NCBI GenBank assembly: GCA_031213475.1
Contig: JARUPZ010000016.1
Span: forward strand, 7,332,270-7,396,269
Origin: Nereocystis luetkeana
Lineage: Eukaryota > Sar > Phaeophyceae > Laminariales > Laminariaceae
DNA length: 64,000 bases
Direction of reading: 5' to 3'
Shown here in pieces: positions 22,472-34,819 of this stretch. The translations under genes and the position numbers were made by a program. The notes below the pieces were generated by a model. The model saw only the letters and a list, made by a program, of their open reading frames with translations, had not been told where the DNA came from and ran no database searches. Each line of letters begins with the position of its first letter. The stretch's first letter is position 1.

Positions 22472-22801
22472 TTTTTTTTCTCATCCCATTCATTATCTTT
22501 GCACATCTTCTTCTCTCTCTCCTTCCAACTCGTAACTCAGATCCGGGGTCACATAGCAGGCTCTTCTCCCCCCTTCCCGCTACGGTACGTGCCTTCATTT
22601 TTATCGCGAGAAGATTTCTGCCTTTTCTCCCTCGTCGACTCGCATCGAATTGTGCCTACCCACGCTGCAGGGCGCTCTCAACAATTGAATCCTTTTTTAT
22701 TTTTTCAAATAAAGTCAAAGTCCGACCCACCTGGGGCTCGAACCCAGGACTCAAACAAGTAGAATTCGAGGTTAACCACTTGAACCACCGGGGCGACCGG
22801 G
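22472..22801 (-). mobile_element. tRNA-derived SINE, copy 3
   Basis: Complete on the minus strand: head GTCGCCCCGGTGGTTCAAG at 22797 downward, B box GGTTCGAGCCC, same body, T-rich tail at 22472-22489. Its body differs by few bases from copies at 9329, 24380 and 25255, so the family is young. Confidence 0.93.
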
Positions 22802-23081
22802 TAGTATAGTACCTGGTAAAAGAGAGCCCTAAAACTGACGCAGAAGAACCAAACGGCAACACCGGCAGTCGTGCGTATTTACTGCGAAACTTCTGGTTTT
22901 GATGTACTGCTGTGCTCCAGTTGCGTCCTCGCCGTGCAGAGACTCCACTCGTATTTGCTTAGGATGACAAGTGGTGGGGGGTTGTACGATACGTCTGACG
23001 TAGGCATGGCATGGTATTCTTGTATTTTCGGTCGTGTACGCGATGTGTAAACGCTTCGTGGACGTGTACATACAGTAGTAG

Positions 23082-23207
23082 TTTTTTTTTTTTTTTTTTT
23101 CTCATCCCATTCATTATCTTCGCACATCTTCTTCTCTCTCTCCTTCCAACTCGTAACTCAGATCCGGGGTCACATAGCAGGCTCTTCTCCCCCCTTCCCG
23201 CTACAGT
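23082..23207 (-). mobile_element. tRNA-derived SINE, copy 4, 5'-truncated
   Basis: Only the last roughly 110 bp and the tail are present (tail as twenty T at 23082-23100). The match stops at CCCGCTAC, with no tRNA head. Truncation of the 5' end is usual for target-primed reverse transcription. Confidence 0.88.
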
Positions 23208-23465
23208 TAGGGCGCGCTAAATCATCAAAATGTCAATGTTGTGTCAAGACAAGAGTCTTGGTTCTGCACGTAGGAAGCTATTAATAGCCAAGCTAGAAGT
23301 TACAGGAGAATATACACAGGTACGAAGGAACGTTTTCGACATCACAAAATACGAAACTGTCTTCGAGTGCGGCGGAGCGAAGGAAAAAAACAAGTAAGCA
23401 TGTGTTCGAGAGCCCCCAAGAGACGTACCAAACTGCCTAAAAAAATAAATGAGGAGGTCGGTTGA

Positions 23466-23550
23466 AATGGGAGCCAATTTTGGGGACAAACTACCAAGAA
23501 TTTGAGTGGCTTTGTCCCCAAAACGGGACTGCGGTGCTAAAACCTGACCA
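23466..23550. mobile_element. MITE family B, left end decayed
   Basis: TTTTGGGGACAAACTACC and GTCCCCAAAACGGGACTGCG arms with the AATTTGAGTGG core; the left outer arm is missing. Confidence 0.75.
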
Positions 23551-23829
23551 GGTAGGGGGCTGTAGAGCCCAGGTAAAAAATAAACTGCAGGTGATGTCTG
23601 TCCACAAAATGAGCTATTAAACCTCGACGTCCAATTGACGTTTAGCGGGTCTCAACCGCTGTACTTGTTTACCAAGCTCGATACTAGCAACCACACGCTA
23701 CCTACACAAAGCAAGCAATTGCTCACTGACCAGATATCACCCTGTCTGGAAATGTCACGATCTTTGCGTATTCATTTCAATATCCCTACCGACTTGCATC
23801 TGGTACAGCTACTGTACAACACAGTATTT

Positions 23830-24030
23830 GTGTGCTGTCATGACTTTAAATCGTCTTTTCTACCCAGCTTCATCAGTAAAAATCAAAATGTCCGTCCTAG
23901 TTCCTCATCCTAAGAGAGATTCTAGTTCTGTTGTAGACAAAGCAAAAATACCAGAAGCTAAAGATGATCGAAAATTCAGGGTAAAGCAAATGAAATGCCA
24001 GCGTATACCTGGTACCGGGTAAGCGGAACA
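23830..24030 (+). repeat. Dispersed repeat E, copy 1
   Basis: TTTAAATCGTCTTTTCTACC, CAGCTTCATCAGTA, GTCCGTCCTAGTTCCTCATC and AGCAAATGAAATGCCAGCGT recur at 40415-40600 in the same order, and partly at 36960-37010, 37140-37190 and 37320-37470. A family of at least 300 bp, unclassified, with no conserved ORF. Confidence 0.55.
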
Positions 24031-24062
24031 CAACAACACGAACGAGACCAGAAAATAAACGG

Positions 24063-24293
24063 CCATTCTTGTCGGAGAGCCTTTTTCGAAAAAAATCGGC
24101 ATTTTTTTCGCGCTATTTTTCAATCTTCCATATTTTTCTGTTTTGTTTCCAAATGTGAAGTTTAACGAACTTGATTTTTTTAGCTTCTGGAGAATTTCAC
24201 GAATAGTGACTGAACGCCTCCGCATATTGATACATATCTCCAATTATTTCCAAACTTTGGAAAATATGGAAAAAAGGCTCTCCGGAAAGAATG
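24063..24293. mobile_element. TIR element of about 230 bp (CATTCTTGTCGGAGAGCC ends)
   Basis: The left end CATTCTTGTCGGAGAGCCTT is matched by the right end AAGGCTCTCCGGAAAGAATG as a near-perfect 20+ bp terminal inverted repeat; the interior is AT-rich. This is the only copy seen, so the family is unknown. Confidence 0.75.
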
Positions 24294-24379
24294 AGCCTTA
24301 CAAGAACTACTAAATAGAAGACGAAACCATAAAAGGAAAAAAAGGATCAGCTAATAATAGCCGTTGTCGCAGCAAGCTA

Positions 24380-24727
24380 AGCCGGTCGCCCCGGTGGTTC
24401 AAGTGGTTAACCTCGAATTCTACTTGTTTGAGTCCTGGGTTCGAGCCCCAGGAGGGTCGGACTTTGACTTTATTTGCAAAAATAAAAAAAAGGGATTCAA
24501 TTGTTGAGAGCGCCTTGCAGCGTGGGTAGGCACAATTCGATGCGAGTCGACGAGGGAAGAAAAGGCTGAAATCTTCTCGCGATAAAAAAAATGAAGGCAC
24601 GTACCGTAGCGGGAAGGGGGGGGAAGAGCCTGCTATGTGACCCCGGATCTGAGTTACGAGTTGGAAGGAGAGAAAGAAGAAGATGTGCGAAGATAATGAA
24701 TGGGATGGAAAACAAAACAAAACAAAA
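24380..24727 (+). mobile_element. tRNA-derived SINE, copy 5
   Basis: Full length from GCCGGTCGCCCC; A box TGGTTCAAGTGG, B box GGTTCGAGCCC; tail is interrupted (AAAACAAAACAAAACAAAAA) rather than pure A. Confidence 0.93.
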
Positions 24728-25097
24728 ACCTACACTAGCGAAATACCTGGTACGTATTACGTAGTAGGTACACGCTAAATTTCTGTAACGATTGTTGTCT
24801 TATATATCGTATATACCTGGGAATCTGTAGTATACCGTATACCAGGTAAAACGTTATGACACCCCCCCCCATCGGGCGAATCCCCAGGTTGACTTTGTCT
24901 TGGAAATTTCTCGACGGGTTCGTACTTTCGAAACCCACCCATTTCGTTGGATGTGCCCCCCCCCCTTTGGATGTGCATGAGATGAGATACAGAGTGAGTG
25001 GTGGTCCCTCTATATTGCCGGTAAAATCGCTTGGCACAATTGTTACTCAGAAGTGTATGCGTTTTTCACATTAAACCATTTGTTCTATTAATAGCCG

Positions 25098-25240
25098 TCG
25101 ACGTCCAGCACAACTAACTGGTTGTTGGTGTCCGCGCCGTTTCTTCAAGCCTACAGTAGTAGTAGTAGAGAGAGATACAAGCTCTTCTGGTCACAAAACT
25201 ACGGCACAGAGATCCTACCACTACATTGCTATCCGGTAAT
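25098..25240 (+). repeat. Dispersed repeat E-related fragment
   Basis: GTCGACGTCCAGCACAACTA, then GAGATACAAGCTCTTCTGGT and ACTACGGCACAGAGATCCTA, matches 40868-40965 (GTCGACATCCAGCACAACCA and so on). Confidence 0.6.
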
Positions 25241-25253
25241 AAAGCAGAGTAGA

Positions 25254-25584
25254 AGCCGGTCGCCCCGGTGGTTCAAGTGGTTAACCTCGAATTCTACTTG
25301 TTTGAGTCCTGGGTTCGAACCCCAGGAGGGTCGGACTTTGACTTTATTTGCAAAAATAAAAAAAAAAGGGATTCAATTGTTGAGAGCGCCTTGCAGCGTG
25401 GGTAGGCACAATTCGATGCGAGTCGACGAGGGAAGAAAAGGCTGAAATCTTCTCGCGATAAAAAAAATGAAGGCACGTACCGTAGCGGGAAGGGGGGAGA
25501 AGAGCCTGCTATGTGACCCCGGATCTGAGTTACGAGTTGGAAGGAGAGAGAGAAGAAGATGTGCGAAGATAATGAATGGGATGG

Positions 25585-25614
<30 letters not shown>
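25254..25614 (+). mobile_element. tRNA-derived SINE, copy 6
   Basis: Full length with A box TGGTTCAAGTGG, perfect B box GGTTCGAACCC and a 28-A tail. No convincing target duplication is seen. Confidence 0.94.
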
Positions 25615-25616
<2 letters not shown>

Positions 25617-26037
25617 CCATGCATTTGCATGTCATCGCACTATTAGTATTAGTATTAATAGGCACGACATACACACAATGTGAAAAAGAGAAAACATTTG
25701 TAAAACATACGTAAAACAAGAAAAAAGAAAAAGGGAAAGAAACAAGAAAAAGTGTCGTGTGCTCTTCCCCCCCCGTGGGGATGTGGCAGTCAATACAGAA
25801 CGAGCTGAAGAAACAACAGCAGTAGCACGAAACAAAGCAGGCTCGTCATCCACCCACCACGCCACAAGACTCTCCGTTCATGAAGACAAGACGGAAGAGA
25901 GATAAAAAAGCAACACAAGACGTAACACAATCACGGAGGTTCGAAGCGCAAAAGTGTGGCATAGTAGTAATATGCCGGTTGCCATTATTATAGTGCCCCG
26001 TGTTGTTGGCTGATGCATACCGGCACTATTGTCCCTA
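25615..26037. other. No gene seen
   Basis: A-rich unique sequence; a TATTAATA site at 25653. Nothing else recognised. Confidence 0.5.
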
Positions 26038-26142
26038 TTACGGGGGACCATAGTTAATAGGACCAAATATTGTTAGTAAAAATGGTTAAATATATAGGTT
26101 TTTACGTAAACCATATGCCCTATTAACTGTGGTCCCCCGAAA
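26038..26142. mobile_element. MITE family A, copy 8
   Basis: 105 bp; TTACGGGGGACCATAG left arm, right arm CTGTGGTCCCCCGAAA, TA on both sides. Confidence 0.94.
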
Positions 26143-26157
26143 TAGTAGAGGCTACTA

Positions 26158-26364
26158 TTACGGGGTAGTTAATAGGACCAAATATTGTTATTACGGGGGA
26201 CCATAGTTAACAGGACCTATGGTATACATAAAAACCTATATGTTTAACCATTTTTACTAACAATATTTGGTCCTGTTAACTATGGCCCCCCGTAATAGTA
26301 AAACTGATTAAATATATAGGTTTTTAAGTATACCATAGGTCCTATTAACTATGGCCCCCCGTAA
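26158..26364. mobile_element. MITE family A, copy 9 (host of a nested copy)
   Basis: Outer element: left arm TTACGGGGTAGTTAATAGG (five bases lost), interrupted after ATATTGTTA, resuming with GTAAAACTGATTAAATATA, ending CTATGGCCCCCCGTAA and TA. Removing the inner copy and one TA restores the family consensus exactly at that point. Confidence 0.93.
26191..26295. mobile_element. MITE family A, copy 10 (nested in copy 9)
   Basis: 105 bp complete element in reverse core orientation relative to its host, flanked by TA at 26189-26190 and 26296-26297. This proves the family's TA target-site duplication. Confidence 0.95.
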
Positions 26365-26985
26365 TATTTAATACATAGAGTAGTAATACCAGGGTACATC
26401 AATACTAATACTGGAATGGGGGCTATCAAATATCAAGTTCATAAAATTCGTCGGAGGGGGCTTGACCGCGGGTGTTATTATTTACACGGAATATACATTG
26501 ACTTGCTGCTGCGGTATCATACCCGCCAATACATACTGGTATCCTTTTCACCATCATTTCATGTTCGGTCTAGACCTGTTCAAACTTCAGAACCAATGAA
26601 CGGAGTCGCCACAGGCATCTGCACCCTATACACACACACGTGTTACCCGGAAAATCCAGTGTGTGCAGGTGTGGTTGTGTGGTGGTGTGTGGTGAGTGGC
26701 ATGCGTGGGGGAGGGGTGAGACAAAAAAGTACCCGTGAACAATAAGACCAGAAAAAAAATCCAGCTGTCATCACGACATCTCTCTCGATCTCTCACCGTG
26801 CGTGATGATGTCACCGGTGCAATTACACACGGCAGCACTAAACTACCTACGTCTCACGTCGGTTGTGAACGGATCGCCCTGCTGTACACTGCACGCAGCT
26901 GCAACTTGCTTTTAACATTTTTCAAATAGAAGTGCCAGGTACAGCAGCAGTAGGTCATACCTGGTACCAGGTACCAGGTAATATA

Positions 26986-27050
26986 GACGGGAATATAAGG
27001 ACCGCTTAGATGTCGACATGCATATCGCAAACGGTCCTTACATTCCCGTC
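26986..27050. mobile_element. Short hairpin MITE (GACGGGAATATAAGGACCG arms)
   Basis: 65 bp with 19 bp arms that differ by one base (GACGGGAATATAAGGACCG against CGGTCCTTACATTCCCGTC). Related arms occur at 28202-28286, 32404-32475 and 62971-63052. Confidence 0.75.
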
Positions 27051-27589
27051 CATAGTAGTGCTGCCGCAGGAAATATGTAAAGTAGGCAAAATAGAACTAC
27101 CTGGTATTAATAATAACTAACTGGTGGTGCTCGAACTCAACTGTGAGCAAGCACAGGCGGACAGACACACAGGTAGATATTACCCCCGAAATCTGCTCAT
27201 GACAAAAATGAGACGGTAATCGGTGGAACCCTCTGTGCACGTTCTGTGCTGTGCGTTGTGCGCGGGTGCTCGTCTCCGCCCCGTTAGAGAGCGACGCTTT
27301 CAACAACCCCAACGTGTATGTCTGGTGCCTTCGCATCGAAAACCGTTATTTCTACCCAACTACATATTCGATAGCTACACCAGACCACCCACTTCTGTCC
27401 GTCCTGATTCCTAATATCCTACGTACGAGAGAGCTGCAAGTAATTCTGTCTTCCGACTGTGAGAGACGAAAAAAAAAAAGACAAAAAAAAGACAAAAACA
27501 CATACGAACCTCAAGTGTACAAGCATTTTTTCCCGGGTACTTTTTGTACTTTTTAATATGTAAACGTACAGGAGCGCAAGTATTATACA

Positions 27590-27626
<37 letters not shown>

Positions 27627-28035
27627 GCAGTGCAGTACAGGAGGACTTATTAGGTACTGCTTCTTGAGAGGTACTCGTAGTTGTATACCAGAGTATAGAA
27701 CGTGTGGTGATCGACATCTCGTGCCCTATTTGCTGCATATATACTGCTTGCTGCTGCTCTTGTTGTTGCCGTGAGTTGTGAGAGTACTCGCAGGTAGGTA
27801 GAGAGTAAAAGAGCCTGCTGTAGAGAGCCCTACTTCCTTGCAAAAGATGTCGACTCCATCATCGATCACCAGACTCCACAGAACGCAGGGATCTCCAACG
27901 AACTGACGAATAAAAAAAGGAAGAAAAAAAAACGCGAACGGATGAAGCAAGCAAGGCACGCAAGGCCGAAAAACAGAAAAAGAAAAAAATCACGCAGCCT
28001 CAACACCACACGGCAGGAAGTGCAGCACTATAGTA
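27051..28035. other. No gene seen; CTA microsatellite at 27588-27626
   Basis: 27588-27626 is about thirteen tandem CTA/ACT triplets. Old repeat E text (TCTGTCCGTCCTGATTCCTA) is at 27392-27412. No supported ORF. Confidence 0.5.
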
Positions 28036-28147
28036 GTACGGGGGAACATATTAAATAGAACCTGCGGTACACACAAAAACCTATATATTCACGTGTTTTT
28101 ACTACGAGTAACAGTATTTATTTGGTCTTATTTACTACGGGGTGGTT
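28036..28147. mobile_element. MITE family A, decayed copy 11
   Basis: GTACGGGGGAACATATTAAA left arm, core ACACACAAAAACCTATATAT, then TTTGGTCTTATTTACTACGG; the right terminus is degraded. Confidence 0.75.
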
Positions 28148-28201
28148 TATGGTAAATTAAATACGAGTAGTCGTACGGAGTGTTTTACCCTGAACTACAA
28201 A

Positions 28202-28286
28202 ACCACCCTGTCCGGAAATGTAAGAATCGTTTGGATACTGTTGTGAATGATTAAAACCTTGTTATATTTCCGGACAGAGTGGTGGT
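28202..28286. mobile_element. Short hairpin MITE (CCACCCTGTCCGGAAAT arms)
   Basis: Arms ACCACCCTGTCCGGAAATGT and ATATTTCCGGACAGAGTGGT are inverted copies around a 40 bp AT-rich centre. Same general family as 26986-27050 by the AAATGTAAG/TCCGG text. Confidence 0.75.
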
Positions 28287-28484
28287 GAGTGGTATTACTC
28301 TGCTGCTGTGGTATCGAAACATCTTTTCTATCTGAACGGGAAGTCTGAAGTATCCATGCGCTGCTGCATGTCGTCGTCCTAACGCACTCGACAACAACGA
28401 ACATGCATTTTTACTCAAAAGAAAGGCTGCTGTCGTGCGCGGGCAACCAGCGGCATTTTTTCGGGAAGCGGCTTGCTGACTGAC

Positions 28485-28592
28485 CTCCTCGGAAGTGACC
28501 ACCGCCGCCAGAGGCTCGCCTAGAGGTTGCAGCCCAGCAGGGCGACCACCACCACCACCACCACCACCGCCACCATCACCGATGGAGGCCAT
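28485..28592 (-). CDS. Possible first exon of a gene divergent from SMU1
   Basis: An ATG at 28592 opens 36 codons (MASIGDGG, a run of ten Gly in all, then RPAGLQPLGEPLAAVVTSEE) up to a GAG|GTCAGT donor. It lies 510 bp upstream of the SMU1 start in the opposite direction, as expected for a shared promoter. The Gly run comes from a CCA/TGG triplet repeat and there is no recognisable domain, so it may be chance. Confidence 0.25.
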
Positions 28593-29101
28593 GAGGAAAC
28601 AATCACAGCAGACGAAGGCAGCCAGTAGCCGCGAAGTCGGCAAGCACCAAAATAACAAGTTGTGCCGCACGTATTATAAGATAGCGAAAACAGACTCGGA
28701 GATTCGGGTTGCACGTGTGCACGTGTGTGCTACTCCCCCTCTCTTTGCGACCCCCGCTGGCCTTGCGACACCGCTCTCTGTAAAACCAGCTCCAGCTGCA
28801 GCAGTGCTCCTCAGCGAGTCTTGGTGCCCATGGGCGTTGCGGAAGAAATAGAGGGCGAAATTCTTGATTTTTTCCCCGGTATGCAACAGCTCAGCCAGCA
28901 GCAAATGTTTGCGTTGCTTGAGGCCTGACTTTCTTGTGGGGGTCTGAATCTAAGGGATATCCCTTTTTAAACACGCTTCTATATTGTGTGGAACTCCCCC
29001 TTAGACCTGAAGCACAAAGCACCACACAGCACAACACAGCGCGCGCTCTACTGCTCCACGTACACAGAAGATACTACAGCGTAACACTTTGTGCAACGAC
29101 C

Positions 29102-32100
29102 ATGAGTTTCGAGGTGGAGTCGGAGGATGTCATCCGCCTAATCCTGCAGTTCCTCAAGGTATTGTGGCAGCCCCAGCATGCAATAGACACAATAGTTTCC
29201 ACACTATAGCGCTGCGACGGGGTGCAGCCAGCAGGAGAAATCTTACCCCTCGGTGCACTCTACCCAAAGTGCGCTTAGCGTGCCGTCGAGGTCGATGCAG
29301 GATTGCATAAGAAATGTTCTAGAGTCACGGAAGAATCCTGCAAGCCGTGGGCAGGTCAGACGGATCCCTCGGCGAGTTGGCATATCGAGATCGTGCTAGA
29401 CGCATCAGGTAACTCTCGTAGAGTGTGCAGTCTTGATCTTGATGCTCAGGTGCCCATGGCTGCCCTATGGCTGCCCACGCCGTTGCTGGTACACCGCCGC
29501 CGCTGCCGCAACTGTTGCAACAGCCGCCGCTGCAGCTGCTATGATACTGCCGCTGTCGTTGTTGTCGTTGCCGTTGATGTTCGTCTACCAAGTGGAGTCG
29601 GCAACGTCGGGACATGAATAGAATTTGGCGGTCTACGATTCGCCCCGCTCCGACCACGTATGGGCTTCGTGCTCGTACTGCTGTACGGACTCATCTCATG
29701 ACGACCCTAAAGCCTACCTGGTACCTGGTAAAGCCCATATATAGCCCCCCACAACAACATGCGGCTACTGCTGTGTGTGTACCGTTAGACTACAGCAGGA
29801 TCATATCATACTACTGCCGTGTGTACCCCAGATTACGAGGGAGAGAGGGCGTCGTGTCTCCTGAAAAGCACGCAGGCTCCACTAAACCTCAACCTTTCTC
29901 AGATCGCGTCTGTGACCACGACGACTCGACCCAAGGGCATTTTGCCAGAGCGTGCGTTGCGACACGCCGCGGCTTGCCTGGCGCAAGACTGAAATTCCAT
30001 ACCCAACAATGGCGTGGGGTGGGCAGCCTGCAGTCGGGTCCGAGATCGATGTCGCTTGCAAATTATGGATTAAAACACTGCTACTGCTGCTGCTGATGCT
30101 GCTGCTGGTGCTGCTGTCTCTCTGTACGACAGCACGTTTCATGGCTTATGATTGTTTCGTCGTCCTTCCTGACCGATACGGCCGCAGTCCACAGCCCCCC
30201 GCCCCCGACCCCCCCCCGGCGCCACAACAACACGCCTGTTCGTATTTTGCGAATTGCGACATGAAAACCACCACTAGGTATGAGGTACTGGTACGTACGT
30301 ATATACTCTAAGTATGTGCGAGTACATCTTGTTGTACTCGTATTCCGTATGCTTCTTAGGCTGTTTCCTATGCGGTTCGATTTCGAGCTTCAGATGTATT
30401 TTTCGAGCCCAAAAACGAAAGCATGTTCTTATATAAGTACGCAGTTCGAATAAGCAAAATCCGACCTGATTTTTTTTGGATTTGAGAATCCGATGGCTCA
30501 AGTCCTCGGGTTTTGGCCCAAAATCCAACGATTCGGGTCATTATTTTAGCAATTAGAAAAATGGCATGGTCTCTAAATTCAAGATGTCATCGACGCCAAC
30601 TAGCAGCGGCAGAACGATCGATTAGTTGGATGGTGACACAGCTGTACAGCGACGTTGCTTGGCGCCCGACGCGCAGTCGGGTGTCGGCGCGTCTCTCCGT
30701 GACCAGACAGACTACAGTCGGCTAGCGCGGGCTCGGGCCTAGAAGCCAAGAGAACCACACTCGGCGCGCACCTCTCCGTGGATACGTGCTCGTAGACTTC
30801 AGCAGCAGCAGTCAGTCAGTCGACATGCTGGACTCGGATGCGTCATTGTGTCAATTTACAGAATACCAAGACAAGTTAATTCGGGAGCACTCAGCATGTC
30901 TCTTCGCCGCTAGACCAGAGGCAGTCAGCGTGGGCTCGGACGCTTGGGTCCTACGCGCAAGGCAGCGCACTCAGCGCGTCTCTTCGCGGCGCCAGATCAC
31001 AACAACAGTAGTTGATCTCGGCGTTTGCTCGAATCTCTGCACGCACAATAAATCCGTTTTTTTCGCATAGGAAGACTCTTGTGATTTGTGAACTTCACAG
31101 CGGAAAATGCGACCGGGTCGAAATTTGAAGCTCGCAATCGAACCGCGTAGGTAACAGCCTATGTTCCCTCCGCGGTTCGATACAAGGCTGTTTCCTATGC
31201 GGTTCGATTTCGAGCTTCAGATTTTATATTTTTCGATCTCAAAAATGAATGACCCTGCCTATGCAGTCCAAATATGCAAAATCCGACCGGAAATTTTCGA
31301 TTTGAGAATCCGATGACCCAAGTCGTCGGATGTTGGGCCAAATCTGACGACTTGGGTCATCAGATTGTCAATTCGAACTTTGGCATGCTCTCTAAATTCA
31401 AGATGTTACCCACGACAGCAAACAGAAGCAGAACGATCGATGAGTTGGATGGTGACACAGCTGTATAGCGACGTTGCTTCGCGCCCGACGCGCGGGCGGC
31501 GGGCGGCGCGTCCCTCCGTGGCCAAACCACAGTCGGCTCGCGCGGGCTCGGGCCTAGAGGCCAAGAGAAGCGCACTCGGCACGCACCTCTCCGTACACTG
31601 CTGTACAGCAGCAGCAGCAGTCAGTCACAAAATGGAACACAAAATACCGAGACAGGTTGGCTCTAGCGCACTCGCCACGTCTCTTCGCCGCCAGACCAGA
31701 GGCAGTCAGCCTTGGCTCAGACGTTTGGGTCCTACGCGCATGGCAGCGCACCCAGCGCGTCTTTTCGCGGCGCCAAACCACAATAACAGCAGTTAGTCTC
31801 GGCGTTTGCTCGAATTTCTACACACACACAATAAATTTGATTTTTCCGCATAGGAAGCTTGTTTCGATTTGCCAAGTTCACGTCTGAAAATGCGATCGGG
31901 TCAAAATCTGAAGCTCACAAATCGAACCGCAAAGAAAACGGCCTGAGGCCAATTCCTATGCCATCGGATATATACGTGGATCGAAAAAGCAGGTTTCCAA
32001 TTGGAGACGAAATCGGGCTTTCTTATACTGTTGAAAAAGATAATTTTCGATCGCAAAACAAAATGAAGCCCACCGCATCTCTCTCGACACCTCTCAACTC

Positions 32101-34783
32101 ACGGTCACGCCACACAGCAGCAGCCTAACACCTCTCCGATGCTGGGTTGACTGCTCTACTGCTGCTGCTCTGCTGCTGCTGCTCACAGTGCAGCACCTCC
32201 TAGAACCCGCGAGGAGGACACGAAGTAGTTTTCAGAATACTGTCGCCTGCTAATACAGTATTCCAAATAACAAAAAGTACAAACTCGATTTTACTGACGA
32301 TAAGGAGAGCATTCAGGCACACCCCGTCGAATTCATGGTGGATCGGAAACCGACCTTTTCGGTCCTTCCAATCCGACGGCATCGTAACGTAGCCTTACGA
32401 TACCAACCTGGACAGAAATGTAAGGATTTTTTCGTCTCAATTTCGAATTACAACGCTCCTTACGTTTCCGCTTACGAGAGTGGTACGTGGTACCCACCTG
32501 GTATGCACACCTGGTCTATGTACGAGCAAGTGGCTGTGGTTGTTGCTTCTTCCTTGTTGACCGTGGCGCCCGCAGTCCCCCCCCCCCCCCCCACACCCAG
32601 AAAATGCGCCTCAAAAGCGGTTCTTAGTAGGATGCAGCTCCCTTCATGCGACTCGCCCCACACCTCACGATGCTTCGCGCTTGGTGCAAAGTACCTGCCT
32701 GGGGGGGGAAAACCCGACGTGCTCCGTCCCGGCATTGTAGGGATGCGAGGGTGTCTACTCGTAGTCATACTTCGTACGACTACGATCATTCATGATAATG
32801 AGTACACCCCCCCCAACAAACACGCCTGCGCGCGAACCACACTTGGTAGCATCAGTATATATTTTATGTATCGTACGTGCAACTTGCAACAGCAGTACGT
32901 ATCATACGACTACAGAACCGCAGTACTGGACGTATCGTGTCAATAATTTATCAGCACTTTTTTCTTTTTTTTTTCTTGAAAATACCTGTTTTGTCGCTGC
33001 CTTCCGCTCGCAGGAGAACAACCTGACGAAGACGTTGAGGGCGCTCCAAGCCGAGTCCAGCGTCTGCCTCAATACCATCGACAACCTGGACAACCTCATG
33101 AGCGACATTAACCACGGCCGCTGGGAAGCGATCATGCCTCAGGTTGGGAACCCGATCTTGAATCGCACGTAAATGGTATCATACTGAGTACCTGGTACGT
33201 GTTACAACTGCAAAAAAAATACCCGCACTATTTTCATGTACTTTCGAGTATTACGTAGATTAATACTCCTTCTAAAAAACACGAGGGTGCAGTTCTCTCT
33301 CTCAAGTGTTGGGGTGAGGCAGCGGGTAGGATGTTTTATTTCCCATCCTCGTTTTTGTACAGCTCGTACATATCGTGCCAGATACGTACAAGCTTCCCCT
33401 TCGGGATGCGGTTGCTCCGAAGTCCCGGGGGTGTCGGGAGTTAAGGATGGGAGGATCTAGAGGGAAGTTTTTTGTCGTCAATACCTGGTACCCTGGTATG
33501 CGTGTTTCATTTATTTGAAAGGATACGTTGACAATCGATCCATGGGTTTCCAAACGAGGAGGCCTTGGCGCACAACCACCGCAAAAAAATGTTGATTCAC
33601 ACGTAGCCGTGGGATGATGTCAGGAGGGAGTGAACGCTGCTTCACGAACGCAACGATGTTTACCAGTTGTGGTGTTCGTTCTTGTCCCATCATATACCTG
33701 GTATATATATATATATATATAATATGGGTTGCGTAATGACACCAGCCGATCGTTCCCGCTATAAGCTTGTCTCTAGGAGCTGCAGGTCGCTCGCGCTGTC
33801 GTCGTGTCCCGAATGTTTGTTTTGGCGCAGCTGTGTCAGACTTGTGCGGTTGTTCTTTGCGGTTGTTCTTTCCGATAGACACAGCAACCACCCCCCCCCC
33901 CCCCACCGCCAGCGGTTATTCCATATCCACCGCCGACGATGGGCGTTTCTTTCGTAGCACCCCTCTCAACCTCCCGCATAGAGGCCGGTGCTCGATTTCG
34001 CGGCAGTTGGTCGCTGTTGTCGCTCGTGGGTCAGACATCCGTGGCCGCCTGCAGGCTTCTTGTTTCAGTCTGCTGTTGTTTCGGGTTTCTACGTTGTACA
34101 AGTCTGCTGCTTGACCCTTGTTGCCCCTCTTCGAACTCAAGCCGCACGCTCAGCTTCCTTCAAGTTCACTAGTAGCTTACAGCGGCAAGCTCCCTTGTAT
34201 CGCATGTAGGGGCCAAATCCCACCACGCGTGTGGTAGTCGGTTCCTTGGCGGAACGTGGTAGATGACGGAAAACGCAACAACACGACTACTCGAGCCAAA
34301 ATCAAGAAATTTGCACTACTTTTCCAGTACAAGTACAGGCGCGGCAAAAGGGGATGAATATGCCTACTATTATCACGGGGGACCACAGTAATTAGGGCCC
34401 AATGTTGTTATTAATAGTAAGAATAGGGAAATATATAGTTTTTTGTCTATACCGTAGGTCCTCTTTACCTTGGTCCGCCGTAATATCAGGAGAAAATAAC
34501 CAGGGGGCAGGGGATCATGGGTCCGCCGTGCTACCTTGAAAACGGGGAATACGATCGTCAGGCGTTCCTAAATGCGTGGCGTTCCTAAAATACGCGATGA
34601 CAGGCTGAGGTTCGACGATGTGGTGGTCGGTCTTCAAAATAGACGTGAAGATATAGTCACGATTGCGTCTCCTGGTGGGACACTGCTCACACACACAAAC
34701 AAAAATGGGAGCACTAACTGTGGCTATCACGAAATGCAAGGGCGTGAAACGCGGGTACTTGCTGTTGCGCCACTGCTGTTGTA

Positions 34784-34819
<36 letters not shown>

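Noticed and set aside
30358-31944. Segmental duplication of a host exon
   Set aside because: Both units have matching terminal inverted repeats and no conserved reading frame, which fits a DNA transposon better.
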